Origin: Syntrophobacterales bacterium
Lineage (GTDB): Bacteria; Desulfobacterota; Syntrophia; Syntrophales; UBA2210
Direction: 5' to 3'
Assembly (NCBI GenBank): GCA_018433345.1
Contig: JAHDRK010000046.1
Span: 1 to 34,705, forward strand
Length of the DNA: 34,705 bases
Shown piece by piece: positions 7,390 to 15,154 of the stretch (position 1 is its first letter; every line of letters begins with the position of its first letter). A program made the position numbers and the translations under genes. A model generated the notes under the pieces. It did not search any database and was not told the DNA's origin. It saw only the letters and a list, made by a program, of their open reading frames with translations.

Positions 7390-9795
7390 TTACTTGATAC
7401 CCAGCTTCTTTTCAGTCTCCAGGATATCCAGCGTGGTTTTCATTATGGTGTCGGCATTGAGCGAGATGCTGTTTATGCCGCATTCAACCAAGAAACGGGC
7501 GAATTCGGGATAATCGCTCGGGGCCTGCCCGCAAATCCCGATTTTTCTGCCGGCCTTTCGTGCCTTGGTGATCGCCGTCCTGATCATCTCCAACACCGCC
7601 TCGTTACGTTCATCGAATATATGGGCGACAAGGGATGAATCCCGGTCAAGACCCAGTACAAGCTGCGTCAGGTCGTTTGACCCGATGGAGAACCCATCGA
7701 ATATCTTGCCGAACTCCTCGATGAGAATGACATTGCTCGGAATTTCCACCATCATATAAAATTCGAGGTCGTTTTCACCCTGTTTGAGGTTGTTTTTCTC
7801 CATGACCTGGACGACCCTCTTACCTTCGTCAACGGTGCGGCAGAAGGGGATCATCAGTTTGACGTTTGAAAGGCCCATTTCGTCGCGCACTTTTTTCATC
7901 GCCTTGCATTCCAGGGCGAAACCTTCCCGGTAACGATCATCGTAGTAGCGGGATGCGCCGCGGAAACCTATCATGGGATTCTCTTCCTCTACTTCAAAGA
8001 AGGAGCCGCCCAGGAGATTGGCGTATTCATTGCTCTTGAAGTCGCTCATCCTGACAATGACGTCGTTTGGATAGAAGGCGGCGGCGATCTTGGCCACGCC
8101 CTGAGCCAGCCTGTCCACGAAAAAGTCGCTCTTGTTTTCGTATCCCCGCGTCAGATTTTCGATTTGCCTTCTCACCTTTTTGCTGGTTATCTTCTCAAAG
8201 TCGATGAGAGCCATGGGGTGAATCTGGATGTTGCTGATGATAAATTCCAGGCGGGCCAAGCCGACTCCGTCGTTTGGAATAGAGGCGTAGTTGAAAGCCA
8301 TGTCCGGGTTGCCGATATTGAGCATGATCTGCGTTTTGGGGCGCTTCAACTCGTCCAGGCTTACGCGGGTGACTTCGTATTTGAGGATGCCCTCGTACAC
8401 CCGGCCTTCTTCTCCCTCGGCGCAAGACACGGTGGCTTCCTTGACCCCCTCGAGTTTCTCCGTGCCGTTCGTTGTTCCCACCACACAGGGGACGCCTAGT
8501 TCCCGGCTGACAATGGCCGCGTGGCATGTCCGCCCTCCCTTGTTGGTGACGATGGCCGCCGCTATTTTCATTATCGGTTCCCAATCGGGGTCGGTCATGT
8601 CTGTGACGAGCACATCCCCCCGCTTGAAATTTTTGATTTCACTGACATTATGAATGACATTCACCGGTCCGGCTCCGATTTTAGATCCTACGGCCGTCCC
8701 GGTCACGATGGGAGCCTTAGTTTCTTTCAGCTCGTATGTTTCGAGTATGTTGGCGTCTTTCTGGGACTGAACGGTTTCCGGTCGAGCCTGGAGGATGAAG
8801 AGTTGCCCGCTTCTGCCGTCCTTTCCCCATTCAATGTCCATGGGTTTGAAATAACCGGCCTGCTCCGAGTAGTGATCTTCAATGACCATGGCCCATTCGG
8901 CCAGTTTGAGTATCTCGTCGTCGCTGATGCAAAATTTTTCCCTGTCTTTCCTGGGAACGGGGACGACCTTTGTTGATTCGCTTTTGCCGCGGGCGTAAAC
9001 CATCTTTATTTCCTTGCTTCCAAGCTTTTTCTGCAAGATGGGGCGGAACCCCCGGCGGAGGGTGGGTTTGAACACGTAAAACTCGTCGGGATTAACCGTA
9101 CCTTGAACGACCGTTTCACCAAGGCCGTAGGAGCCGGTGATCAGAACCGCTTCCTTGAATCCCGATTCCGTGTCGATGGAGAATATAACACCCGACGAAG
9201 CCAGGTCCGATCGGCACATTTTCTGCACGCCTATGGAGAGGGCAACGTCCATGTGATCGAAGCCCTTGTCCACGCGGTATGATATCGCCCTATCCGTAAA
9301 CAGCGAGGCGAAGCATTTTTTGCAGGCGTCGATCAATGCCTCCGGACCCCGGATGTTCAGGTAGGTCTCCTGTTGTCCCGCAAAACTGGCATTGGGGAGA
9401 TCCTCCGCTGTGGCCGAGCTTCGTACCGCTACGTCTGTGTTCTTCCCGTATTCCTTGCACAGTTCATGGTAAGCATCGATTATCGCTGTTTTTAGATCCT
9501 CGGGCATCGCAGCATTGTAGATCATCGAGCGAATCTCGGCTCCCTTGTCTGAGAGTGCCTGGAGATCGTGCGTGTCGAGGTCTTCGAGGACATCCTTGAT
9601 TTTTTCGGTCAATCCCGCCGAATCGAGAAGGTATCGGTAGGCATGAGCGGTGACGGCGAATCCGTTGGGAATGTTGACTCCCTTTGGCGCGAGTTCCTTT
9701 CTCATCTCACCGAGTGATGCGTTTTTTCCGCCCACCTGCGGGATATCTCCAAGCCGAAGCTCGTCAAACCATATGATGAATCGGGTTTCGTTCAT
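7390..9795 (-). CDS. ppsA: Phosphoenolpyruvate synthase (pyruvate, water dikinase)
   Basis: The enzyme converts pyruvate, ATP and water to phosphoenolpyruvate, AMP and phosphate, the entry step of gluconeogenesis from C2/C3 compounds. All three family domains are present in 801 residues. The N-terminal ATP-grasp nucleotide-binding domain includes VGGKNASLGEM (21-31) and AVRSSATAEDLP. The swivelling phosphohistidine domain has GGRTCHAAIVSRE with catalytic H425. The C-terminal PEP/pyruvate TIM barrel ends with GICGQAPSDYP, where C755 is the usual acid/base Cys. The ATG is preceded by AGGAGG. Nothing follows it in the same direction before the bidirectional terminator, so it ends its transcription unit. 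Length is normal (E. coli PpsA 792). In an anaerobe this supports growth on acetate, fatty or aromatic acids. Confidence 0.97.
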   Translation of the reverse strand: MNETRFIIWFDELRLGDIPQVGGKNASLGEMRKELAPKGVNIPNGFAVTAHAYRYLLDSAGLTEKIKDVLEDLDTHDLQALSDKGAEIRSMIYNAAMPEDLKTAIIDAYHELCKEYGKNTDVAVRSSATAEDLPNASFAGQQETYLNIRGPEALIDACKKCFASLFTDRAISYRVDKGFDHMDVALSIGVQKMCRSDLASSGVIFSIDTESGFKEAVLITGSYGLGETVVQGTVNPDEFYVFKPTLRRGFRPILQKKLGSKEIKMVYARGKSESTKVVPVPRKDREKFCISDDEILKLAEWAMVIEDHYSEQAGYFKPMDIEWGKDGRSGQLFILQARPETVQSQKDANILETYELKETKAPIVTGTAVGSKIGAGPVNVIHNVSEIKNFKRGDVLVTDMTDPDWEPIMKIAAAIVTNKGGRTCHAAIVSRELGVPCVVGTTNGTEKLEGVKEATVSCAEGEEGRVYEGILKYEVTRVSLDELKRPKTQIMLNIGNPDMAFNYASIPNDGVGLARLEFIISNIQIHPMALIDFEKITSKKVRRQIENLTRGYENKSDFFVDRLAQGVAKIAAAFYPNDVIVRMSDFKSNEYANLLGGSFFEVEEENPMIGFRGASRYYDDRYREGFALECKAMKKVRDEMGLSNVKLMIPFCRTVDEGKRVVQVMEKNNLKQGENDLEFYMMVEIPSNVILIEEFGKIFDGFSIGSNDLTQLVLGLDRDSSLVAHIFDERNEAVLEMIRTAITKARKAGRKIGICGQAPSDYPEFARFLVECGINSISLNADTIMKTTLDILETEKKLGIK

Positions 9796-9897
9796 GGAAA
9801 ACCTCCTGCCAACGTTCTTTTTTTAGGATTTTTACACCTACCAGCATTGCATGTTTAAGTCAACAAAAGAGGAAGTTTCACAACCCCTAATCCGGTA

Positions 9898-10665
9898 TCA
9901 ATATAAGTCATGCCGCCTGTCCGACATAATCCCCTCCGCTTCTTTGAGCTGGGCGGGCGTGTTTATCCCCATGGCCTCACGGTGGTCGTCGAGCCGGTAT
10001 GTGCCGACGGGAAGGTTTTTCTCCACGGCTGCGGCCACTATGTCGGTCAAGTAATACTCATCCTGGGCGTTATCGCTTTTGATCGACCCAAGGGCTTCAA
10101 AGAGAAAGCCTGCCTCCACGCAATAGATGCCCGTGTTGATTTCCTCTATTCTTTTTTCTTCTTTGTCGGCGTCTTTCTCCTCGACTATTTTTCTCAAACC
10201 CCCTTGTTCATCCTTCACGATTCTTCCGTATCCTCCAGGGTCGGGCGGGACGGCTGTAAGGATGGTGAGTATCGTTCCTCCTTGCCGGTGTGAATCCCAA
10301 AAGGCCTTGAGAGTGGATGGCTTGAGAAGGGGAACGTCGCCGCAGAGGATCATTACGGTCCCTTGAAAATCACTGAGCGCTTCTTTGGCCTGGAGAACGG
10401 CATGCCCCGTCCCCAACTGTTCCCTTTGCAGGGCATAGAGGATACCACTGCGGCCCACGGTGTCTTTGACCTCGTCGGCTTGGTGACCGACGACGATGAC
10501 GATTTTCTCGGCACCCAGTTCCCGCGCCGCCGCGACGGGAAAGAGGATCATGGGTTTTCCGCATATAGGGTGGAGGACCTTCGCTTTGTGGGAGTTCATC
10601 CGCGTTCCCTTGCCGGCTGCCAGTATCACCACCGCGAGGTCGTGAGATTGTCGTCGATCGATCAT
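9898..10665 (-). CDS. GlmU-like UDP-GlcNAc pyrophosphorylase domain protein (stand-alone nucleotidyltransferase)
   Basis: This 255-residue protein matches only the N-terminal uridylyltransferase half of GlmU. Recognisable motifs are LAAGKGTRM (15-23) with the downstream Lys, a QLGTGHAV substrate loop, the metal-binding LCGDVPLL, GYGRIV, EINTGIY, and NAQDEYYLTDIVA. The predicted reaction is transfer of UMP to a sugar-1-phosphate, probably GlcNAc-1-phosphate. The left-handed beta-helix acetyltransferase domain of full GlmU (about 456 residues) is absent, and only about 100 bp of unrelated DNA separates its end from ppsA. Its start overlaps the stop of the upstream CorC fragment by 4 bases (ATGA), so it is translationally coupled. 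It may work with a separate acetyltransferase or be a paralogue with another sugar substrate. Confidence 0.88.
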   Translation of the reverse strand: MIDRRQSHDLAVVILAAGKGTRMNSHKAKVLHPICGKPMILFPVAAARELGAEKIVIVVGHQADEVKDTVGRSGILYALQREQLGTGHAVLQAKEALSDFQGTVMILCGDVPLLKPSTLKAFWDSHRQGGTILTILTAVPPDPGGYGRIVKDEQGGLRKIVEEKDADKEEKRIEEINTGIYCVEAGFLFEALGSIKSDNAQDEYYLTDIVAAAVEKNLPVGTYRLDDHREAMGINTPAQLKEAEGIMSDRRHDLY

Positions 10666-11561
10666 GAGGGTGACCGCTCCTTCTTTAATGTCGCAACCTT
10701 CGTGGGAAGGACGATTAAAACCTTTTTGACGGAACGGGCGTCGGCCTCTTCAACGACAAAGAGGACGCTGTCGAGTCTGTACGTTTCCCGAGGCTTAGGG
10801 ATTTTGCCCATGACCGTCATCAGGTATCCCCCCAGTGTTTCGTAGTCTCCCTCGGGGATAATGATGCCCAAGGATTCCTTGAGATATTCCGTCGTTATCC
10901 GGCCGTCTACGAGATAACGGTTGCGGCCCGTCTGCCTGATCCTGTCCGTTCCTCCTTCCTGTCCCTCCTCGTTGATTTCACCCACGATTTCTTCCTGGAT
11001 ATCCTCAAGGGCTATTATCCCCACGGCCCCTCCATATTCATCGACCACAACGGCCATATGTTCGCCGTGGTGTTGTAATTCGAAGAAAAGTTCCCTGGCC
11101 TGTTTCGTTTCCGGGACGAAGAGTATGTCTCTTTGAATACGGCTTGGTCCTTCACCGCCTTTTTCTTCGAGGGGGGCGTCGGGGCCCCGCTCGGCCAGCT
11201 CGTCCATCAGATCGAAGGCGTCTATTATACCGACGATATTGAAGACCTCTCCTTCATAAACCGGTATCCGGGAGTAGTTCCCGTCCTTGGCTACGGCCGC
11301 CGCTTCTCCCAGGGTGGCTTCAAGTGGGATCATCGCCACGTTGGAAATGGGGACCATGACATCCTCAACCGTGCACTCGGAAAAATCCAGAACCCTTTGG
11401 ATCATTTCCTTCTCCACTTCCGTGATGTCCGAGGATTCGCTTTCCGCTTGAAGCAGAGATTCCAACCCGGAACGGGTGATGTACGGTGTGTAATATGAGC
11501 CGCTCTGTTTTGAGACGACATATACCGCGCTTCGCGATATGCGGTACAAAACGACGACCAC
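10662..11561 (-). CDS. CNNM/CorC (HlyC) family protein, C-terminal fragment after an in-frame TAG
   Basis: This 299-residue frame encodes the cytoplasmic part of a CNNM/CorC protein: a CBS pair (about residues 60-200), with [14 protein letters not shown] opening the first and [21 protein letters not shown] in the second, then a CorC/HlyC transporter-associated domain (about 205-290). It lacks the N-terminal DUF21 membrane domain, which is encoded immediately upstream in the same reading frame. The two parts are separated only by a TAG at 11577-11579 and five sense codons. The GTG at 11561 has no good Shine-Dalgarno, so independent initiation is not convincing. It is probably the 3' part of one interrupted gene, or expressed by readthrough or re-initiation. 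It overlaps the GlmU-like gene by 4 bp. Family roles include magnesium/cobalt efflux. Confidence 0.8.
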   Translation of the reverse strand: MVVVLYRISRSAVYVVSKQSGSYYTPYITRSGLESLLQAESESSDITEVEKEMIQRVLDFSECTVEDVMVPISNVAMIPLEATLGEAAAVAKDGNYSRIPVYEGEVFNIVGIIDAFDLMDELAERGPDAPLEEKGGEGPSRIQRDILFVPETKQARELFFELQHHGEHMAVVVDEYGGAVGIIALEDIQEEIVGEINEEGQEGGTDRIRQTGRNRYLVDGRITTEYLKESLGIIIPEGDYETLGGYLMTVMGKIPKPRETYRLDSVLFVVEEADARSVKKVLIVLPTKVATLKKERSPS

Positions 11562-11576
11562 GTGATGAAAGATCCA

Positions 11577-11996
11577 CTATGCGCCCTTTATGAACAATGC
11601 GATGCGCGGCGCCACCGAATCGGCATGGTGTTGAAAAAGGCTCTTAGGTATGATTTCCGCGGTCACTAAAAGAAGAGGGACCATGACCACGATTGCCGCA
11701 AAGGCGCCTTTTTCACTTCCCCAGAGGGATATGAAGAGGTTGGTCACCAATGCCGTGTTGCTGATTTGACACAGGTTTGTTCCCGTCAGTGTCGTCGAAA
11801 GGAAGCGCTCAGGTTTTTCGATGAGTTTAAGGGCGACGCGGGCGGAGCGGGATCCTTTTTGGGCCTTCTGTAGGATGCGATAATTGTCGCAGGAGACAAG
11901 GGCTATTTCACCACCGGAAAAAAGCCCCTCGAGGATTATAAGAAAGACTATCAGGGGCAGATAGGGGAGAAGGGTCATGAACTGATCAATCGTCAC
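11577..11996 (-). CDS. CNNM (DUF21) membrane domain, N-terminal fragment ending at an in-frame TAG
   Basis: A 139-residue DUF21 membrane domain with about three hydrophobic segments (PYLPLIVFLIILEGLFSGGE, TGTNLCQISNTALVTNLF, FAAIVVMVPLLLVTAEIIPKSL). The S-G-x-E, N-x-x-x-N and E-x-x-P-K features are those of CNNM/CorC transporters. GTG at 11996 is the best start, 9 bases after GGAGGAGG, overlapping the end of the upstream paralogue by 11 bp; ATG at 11978 is an alternative. Full-length relatives continue directly into CBS and CorC domains. Here a TAG intervenes, and the next in-frame codons encode the missing part. A mutation, a sequencing error or recoding could explain it. The combined length of about 444 residues would be normal. 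Confidence 0.8.
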   Translation of the reverse strand: MTIDQFMTLLPYLPLIVFLIILEGLFSGGEIALVSCDNYRILQKAQKGSRSARVALKLIEKPERFLSTTLTGTNLCQISNTALVTNLFISLWGSEKGAFAAIVVMVPLLLVTAEIIPKSLFQHHADSVAPRIALFIKGA

Positions 11997-13275
11997 GATG
12001 TTCTTCCTCCTCCTTCTCCTCGGCCTCTTTCGCCACCTGCACGGTAAGCCATGAAATGCGAGTCTTGCTGATCTTGTCGGCGGTGAAGCGGTATGGACCG
12101 TAAGAAACCGATTCGCCCGCCGAGGGTAGCTGCCCGAAAAGGTGGAGTGCCAAGCCGCCGATTGTTTCAAAATCCTCGGCGGGAAGATCGGCGTCCATCA
12201 TGGAGTTGAAATCTTCCACCGTGAGCATCCCCGACACCGACCAGGTACAATCATCGATTTGTCTGACCATGGTTGTCCTGAGGTCCTGTTCGCGATTCAT
12301 GTTTCCGAAAAGGCTGTTGAGCAGATCGGTCAAGGTGACCAGCCCCGAGACACCCCCGTACTCGTCGACCACGATGGCCATCCGTATACCTTTGATTTTG
12401 AAGTCGGACAGCAGGCTGTGCGCCGGCCTTTCTTCGGGCACAAAATAGGGTTTTTTGGCCAGTGCACGTACGTCGATCTCCCTCTTCTTCATCCGTTCGG
12501 CCAGAAAAAGCTTGGTTGGTAGTATTCCCTGGATATCGTCCTTGTCCTGGCCGTACAAGGGGATACGGGTATGTCTCCGTTGAAGGATCGCCTTTTCCAT
12601 CTCATCGGGGGGCAGGGAGATAGGCAGGCAGAACATGTCCACGCGAGGTGTCATTATATCCGCCGCCTTCGTTTCGGCCAGCTCGAAAACCCGGTGAATA
12701 AGCTCCTTCTCTGATTTATCGATGGTTCCTTCGCGGTGACCGGCGTCGACGAGGGTCTTGAAGTCCTCTTCGGTGACCGATGAGAGAGGCGTGAAGGCCT
12801 TGCCGGAAGAGGCACTCACCAGGTAATCGGACAGTTTTTCCAGGAACCACACGGCGGGTAGGACGATACGTGACAACAGCGTCAGGGGTAGGACAGCCGC
12901 CACGGCATATCTGCGAGGATAGGTAAGCGCGAAGGTCTTGGGAATGGCCTCGCCTAAAACCATGATGGTGGCCGTAGTAACGACGATTGCCGCCCATGTT
13001 CCCTGCGATCCCATGAGATATACCATGAGCGATGTGGTGATGGAGGCGATTGTGATATTGGTCGCCTCGTTGCAGACCATTATGGTTACAAGCAGACGGC
13101 GGGGCCTCTCGAGGAGGCGGTACACGAAGTTTACGAAGGGCAGGCCGTCTTCCTTCATCTTGTGGAGATGTAGGTGGGTGAGCGAGAAAAAAGAAGCTTC
13201 CGAACCGGACAGAAAGGCCGAACAAAAAAGAAGAAAGATCAATATTCCAAGATTGAGCGTTATCGGGTGGTCCAA
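11986..13275 (-). CDS. CNNM/CorC (HlyC) family membrane protein with CBS domains
   Basis: An intact 429-residue member of the family. It has a DUF21 membrane domain (about residues 1-185, with FCSAFLSGSEASFFSL, MVCNEATNITIASITTSLMV and GEAIPKTFALTYP), a CBS pair (about 205-335, with ADIMTPRVDMFCLP and GIRMAIVVDEYGGVSGLVTLTDLL) and a C-terminal CorC/HlyC domain (about 340-425) with an acidic tail. Such proteins are inner-membrane transporters linked to magnesium/cobalt homeostasis and were once called hemolysins. The start is TTG at 13275; no earlier ATG fits and the membrane domain begins right after. A near-consensus promoter lies 50 bases upstream. It is first in an operon with a second paralogue and a GlmU-like gene. 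Confidence 0.92.
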   Translation of the reverse strand: MDHPITLNLGILIFLLFCSAFLSGSEASFFSLTHLHLHKMKEDGLPFVNFVYRLLERPRRLLVTIMVCNEATNITIASITTSLMVYLMGSQGTWAAIVVTTATIMVLGEAIPKTFALTYPRRYAVAAVLPLTLLSRIVLPAVWFLEKLSDYLVSASSGKAFTPLSSVTEEDFKTLVDAGHREGTIDKSEKELIHRVFELAETKAADIMTPRVDMFCLPISLPPDEMEKAILQRRHTRIPLYGQDKDDIQGILPTKLFLAERMKKREIDVRALAKKPYFVPEERPAHSLLSDFKIKGIRMAIVVDEYGGVSGLVTLTDLLNSLFGNMNREQDLRTTMVRQIDDCTWSVSGMLTVEDFNSMMDADLPAEDFETIGGLALHLFGQLPSAGESVSYGPYRFTADKISKTRISWLTVQVAKEAEEKEEEEHRDD

Positions 13276-13325
13276 TTATTCGTCAAGGCTCCCTGGTGCT
13301 GCGAAAAATCGATTTTTCATGAATT

Positions 13326-13354
13326 AAATTATCTCTATTCAAGGCCAAAGTCAA
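13326..13354 (-). promoter_or_regulatory. Promoter of the CNNM/CorC operon
   Basis: Read on the minus strand, TTGACT (13354-13349) and TAATTT (13331-13326) are spaced by 17 bp. The TTG start of the first CNNM gene lies about 50 bases downstream. Confidence 0.65.
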
Positions 13355-13378
13355 CGAAACCCCGCGTTAAACCCTGCC

Positions 13379-13419
13379 GGATCGAGCGGTTCTCGATCCC
13401 CCCGAGAAGTTACGGGGGG
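13379..13419 (-). terminator. Overlapping hairpins at the end of the FGGY kinase gene
   Basis: Two hairpins lie side by side at the gene end. One is a 7-bp C/G stem flanking the stop codon (13398-13404 with 13413-13419). The other is an 8-bp stem GGATCGAG/CTCGATCC (13379-13386 with 13392-13399). They share two bases and cannot both form fully. No T tract follows on the minus strand, so the terminator call is weak. Confidence 0.4.
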
Positions 13420-14984
13420 TAGCCGGTTATTTCGCGTATTTTCCTGTAGAACGGTCGGAGACGTCGGTACATCTTCTTGTACACCTCCCCGTAGAGCCTG
13501 TCGTAGAGCCTATGGCTCTTGATATCCGGTTCGTAAACCTCTCCCGTATGGGTCATTTCCCGGATCGCCGTTTCGAAATCGCGGTGAATACCCATTCCCA
13601 CGGCTGCGGTTATGGCGGCCCCCAAGGCCGATGTTTCATAAATGAGAGGCTTTGCAGTAGGAAGACCGAAGATATCGGCGGTTGTCTGCACGGCGTTTCG
13701 GCTTCGTGATCCCCCGCCGGACACGCGAAGGGCGGTGATGGGGATGTTCGTTTTGCTTTCGATACGTTCTTTGCCCTCCCTGAGGGCGTACCCCAGGCCT
13801 TCGAGGATGGACCGGTAGATGTGCCCCCTGGTATGGACGTCTCCGAAACCTATAACGGCACCCTTGGCTTCCGGTCCGGGCAGTTTCAGTCCCGGGGACC
13901 AGTATGGCTGTAGGATGAGACCCATGGATCCGGGGGGGATCTTGTCAAGCAACCGGTCGAGCAGTTCTTCCGCCTCCACGTCCGTGAGCGCCGCCTCCAG
14001 CAGCTCCGGGTGGCCAAACTCTCTCTTGAACCAACTGACCATCCAGAACCCACGGTATATTTGAATCTCCACGGTGTGGTAGCCCGGGATGGCCGCCGGA
14101 TAGGGGGGGAGGAAACGGACGGCCTCGATGTATCTTTTGTGAGTTACGTTGATTGTCGCTGTTGTCCCATAGCTCAGGCAACCGATGTGTGACTCGAGAC
14201 TGCCGCAGCCGATCACCTCGCAAGCCTTGTCGGACGCTGCCGCCACCAACGGGGTTCCTTCGGGGATTCCTGTTTCCCGGGCGGCGGAAGCGGTTATGTT
14301 GCCCAGGATGTCGCCCTGGGGCACCAGGTCGGGCATTTTACCCGGATCTATGGGGACGACCCGCCATTTCCAGTCCCAGGACGATGCCCATTTCAGGTTT
14401 TTGTAGTCGAAGGGTATGTAACCCACCTGGCATCCGATGGAATCGACGAAGGAACCCGTGAGCCGATGGGTGAGGTATCCCGAAAGCAGAAGATACTTGT
14501 GGGTCCGCCGCCATATATCGGGCTGGAAGGTTCGGATCCAATTCGCCTCGGCCTGGCTTTGAAAATAGGCTATGGTTTCCCGCATGCCTATGATCAAAAA
14601 GGCGAGCCCCCAAAGTCCCCCCACGGGCTTCTGCCCTTCCGTGGTGCGTTGGTCCAACCAGTGTATGAATGGCCGCAGGGCCTTCCCGTTCTTGTCCACC
14701 GGCACCACGGTGCCCCTCTGGGTGGTAAGGGTCACGGCGGCGATCCTATCCTTTTGGCCCCCTTCCCGAGAAAGAAGGCGGCTGCAGGCAAGGCAAAGGG
14801 CGTTCCAGTAAACATCAGGGTCCTGCTCGGCCCAGGCGGGCCTGGGCGAAACGTAGGGAGGATCGAAGGGGACAGTTTCCATTGCCAGCGGTGTTCCCGC
14901 CGGATCAAAGATTATCGCCTTGAGACTTTGGGTCCCGTTGTCGATGGCAAGAATCAGATCTTTTTCGGCTTTCACAATAGGCAC
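13410..14984 (-). CDS. FGGY-family carbohydrate kinase
   Basis: A 524-residue actin-fold kinase of the xylulokinase/glycerol-kinase superfamily. The N-terminal phosphate loop is LAIDNGTQSLKAIIFD (12-27), the substrate-domain segment is IHWLDQRTTE, and the C-terminal ATP-binding half has YGTTATINVT, RVSGGGSRSRNAVQTTADIFG and SALGAAITAAVGMG. The superfamily phosphorylates polyols and sugars; the exact substrate is not readable. Because the upstream genes on the same strand encode GlpD-like and alkylglycerone-phosphate-synthase-like proteins, glycerol or dihydroxyacetone is a reasonable but unproven guess. The start is GTG at 14984. The spacer of 170 bp to glpD leaves open whether they share a transcript. 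Length fits the family (about 500). Confidence 0.9.
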   Translation of the reverse strand: MPIVKAEKDLILAIDNGTQSLKAIIFDPAGTPLAMETVPFDPPYVSPRPAWAEQDPDVYWNALCLACSRLLSREGGQKDRIAAVTLTTQRGTVVPVDKNGKALRPFIHWLDQRTTEGQKPVGGLWGLAFLIIGMRETIAYFQSQAEANWIRTFQPDIWRRTHKYLLLSGYLTHRLTGSFVDSIGCQVGYIPFDYKNLKWASSWDWKWRVVPIDPGKMPDLVPQGDILGNITASAARETGIPEGTPLVAAASDKACEVIGCGSLESHIGCLSYGTTATINVTHKRYIEAVRFLPPYPAAIPGYHTVEIQIYRGFWMVSWFKREFGHPELLEAALTDVEAEELLDRLLDKIPPGSMGLILQPYWSPGLKLPGPEAKGAVIGFGDVHTRGHIYRSILEGLGYALREGKERIESKTNIPITALRVSGGGSRSRNAVQTTADIFGLPTAKPLIYETSALGAAITAAVGMGIHRDFETAIREMTHTGEVYEPDIKSHRLYDRLYGEVYKKMYRRLRPFYRKIREITGYPP

Positions 14985-15154
14985 CCCACTGTTTGACGGT
15001 CACGCGCTCCTTTTACATTATCCCCTATTCCCCTTTGTAAAAGGATTTTAATGCCCGTAAGTGTGCAGATAGTGCCTTCAGGCAGGAAGTCAGGATTGAG
15101 GGGAACGGTGCGGAGCCCGTGCCTCCCCCTTTTTTCTCCGCTTTTCTCCACGAA

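Noticed and set aside
9835..9863. Possible minus-strand promoter for ppsA (TTGACT at 9863-9858)
   Set aside because: The element 17 bp downstream (TAGGTG) is too far from a -10 consensus to support a call.
12142..12522. Plus-strand ORF inside the CNNM/CorC gene
   Set aside because: Complement of a clear CBS/CorC coding region.
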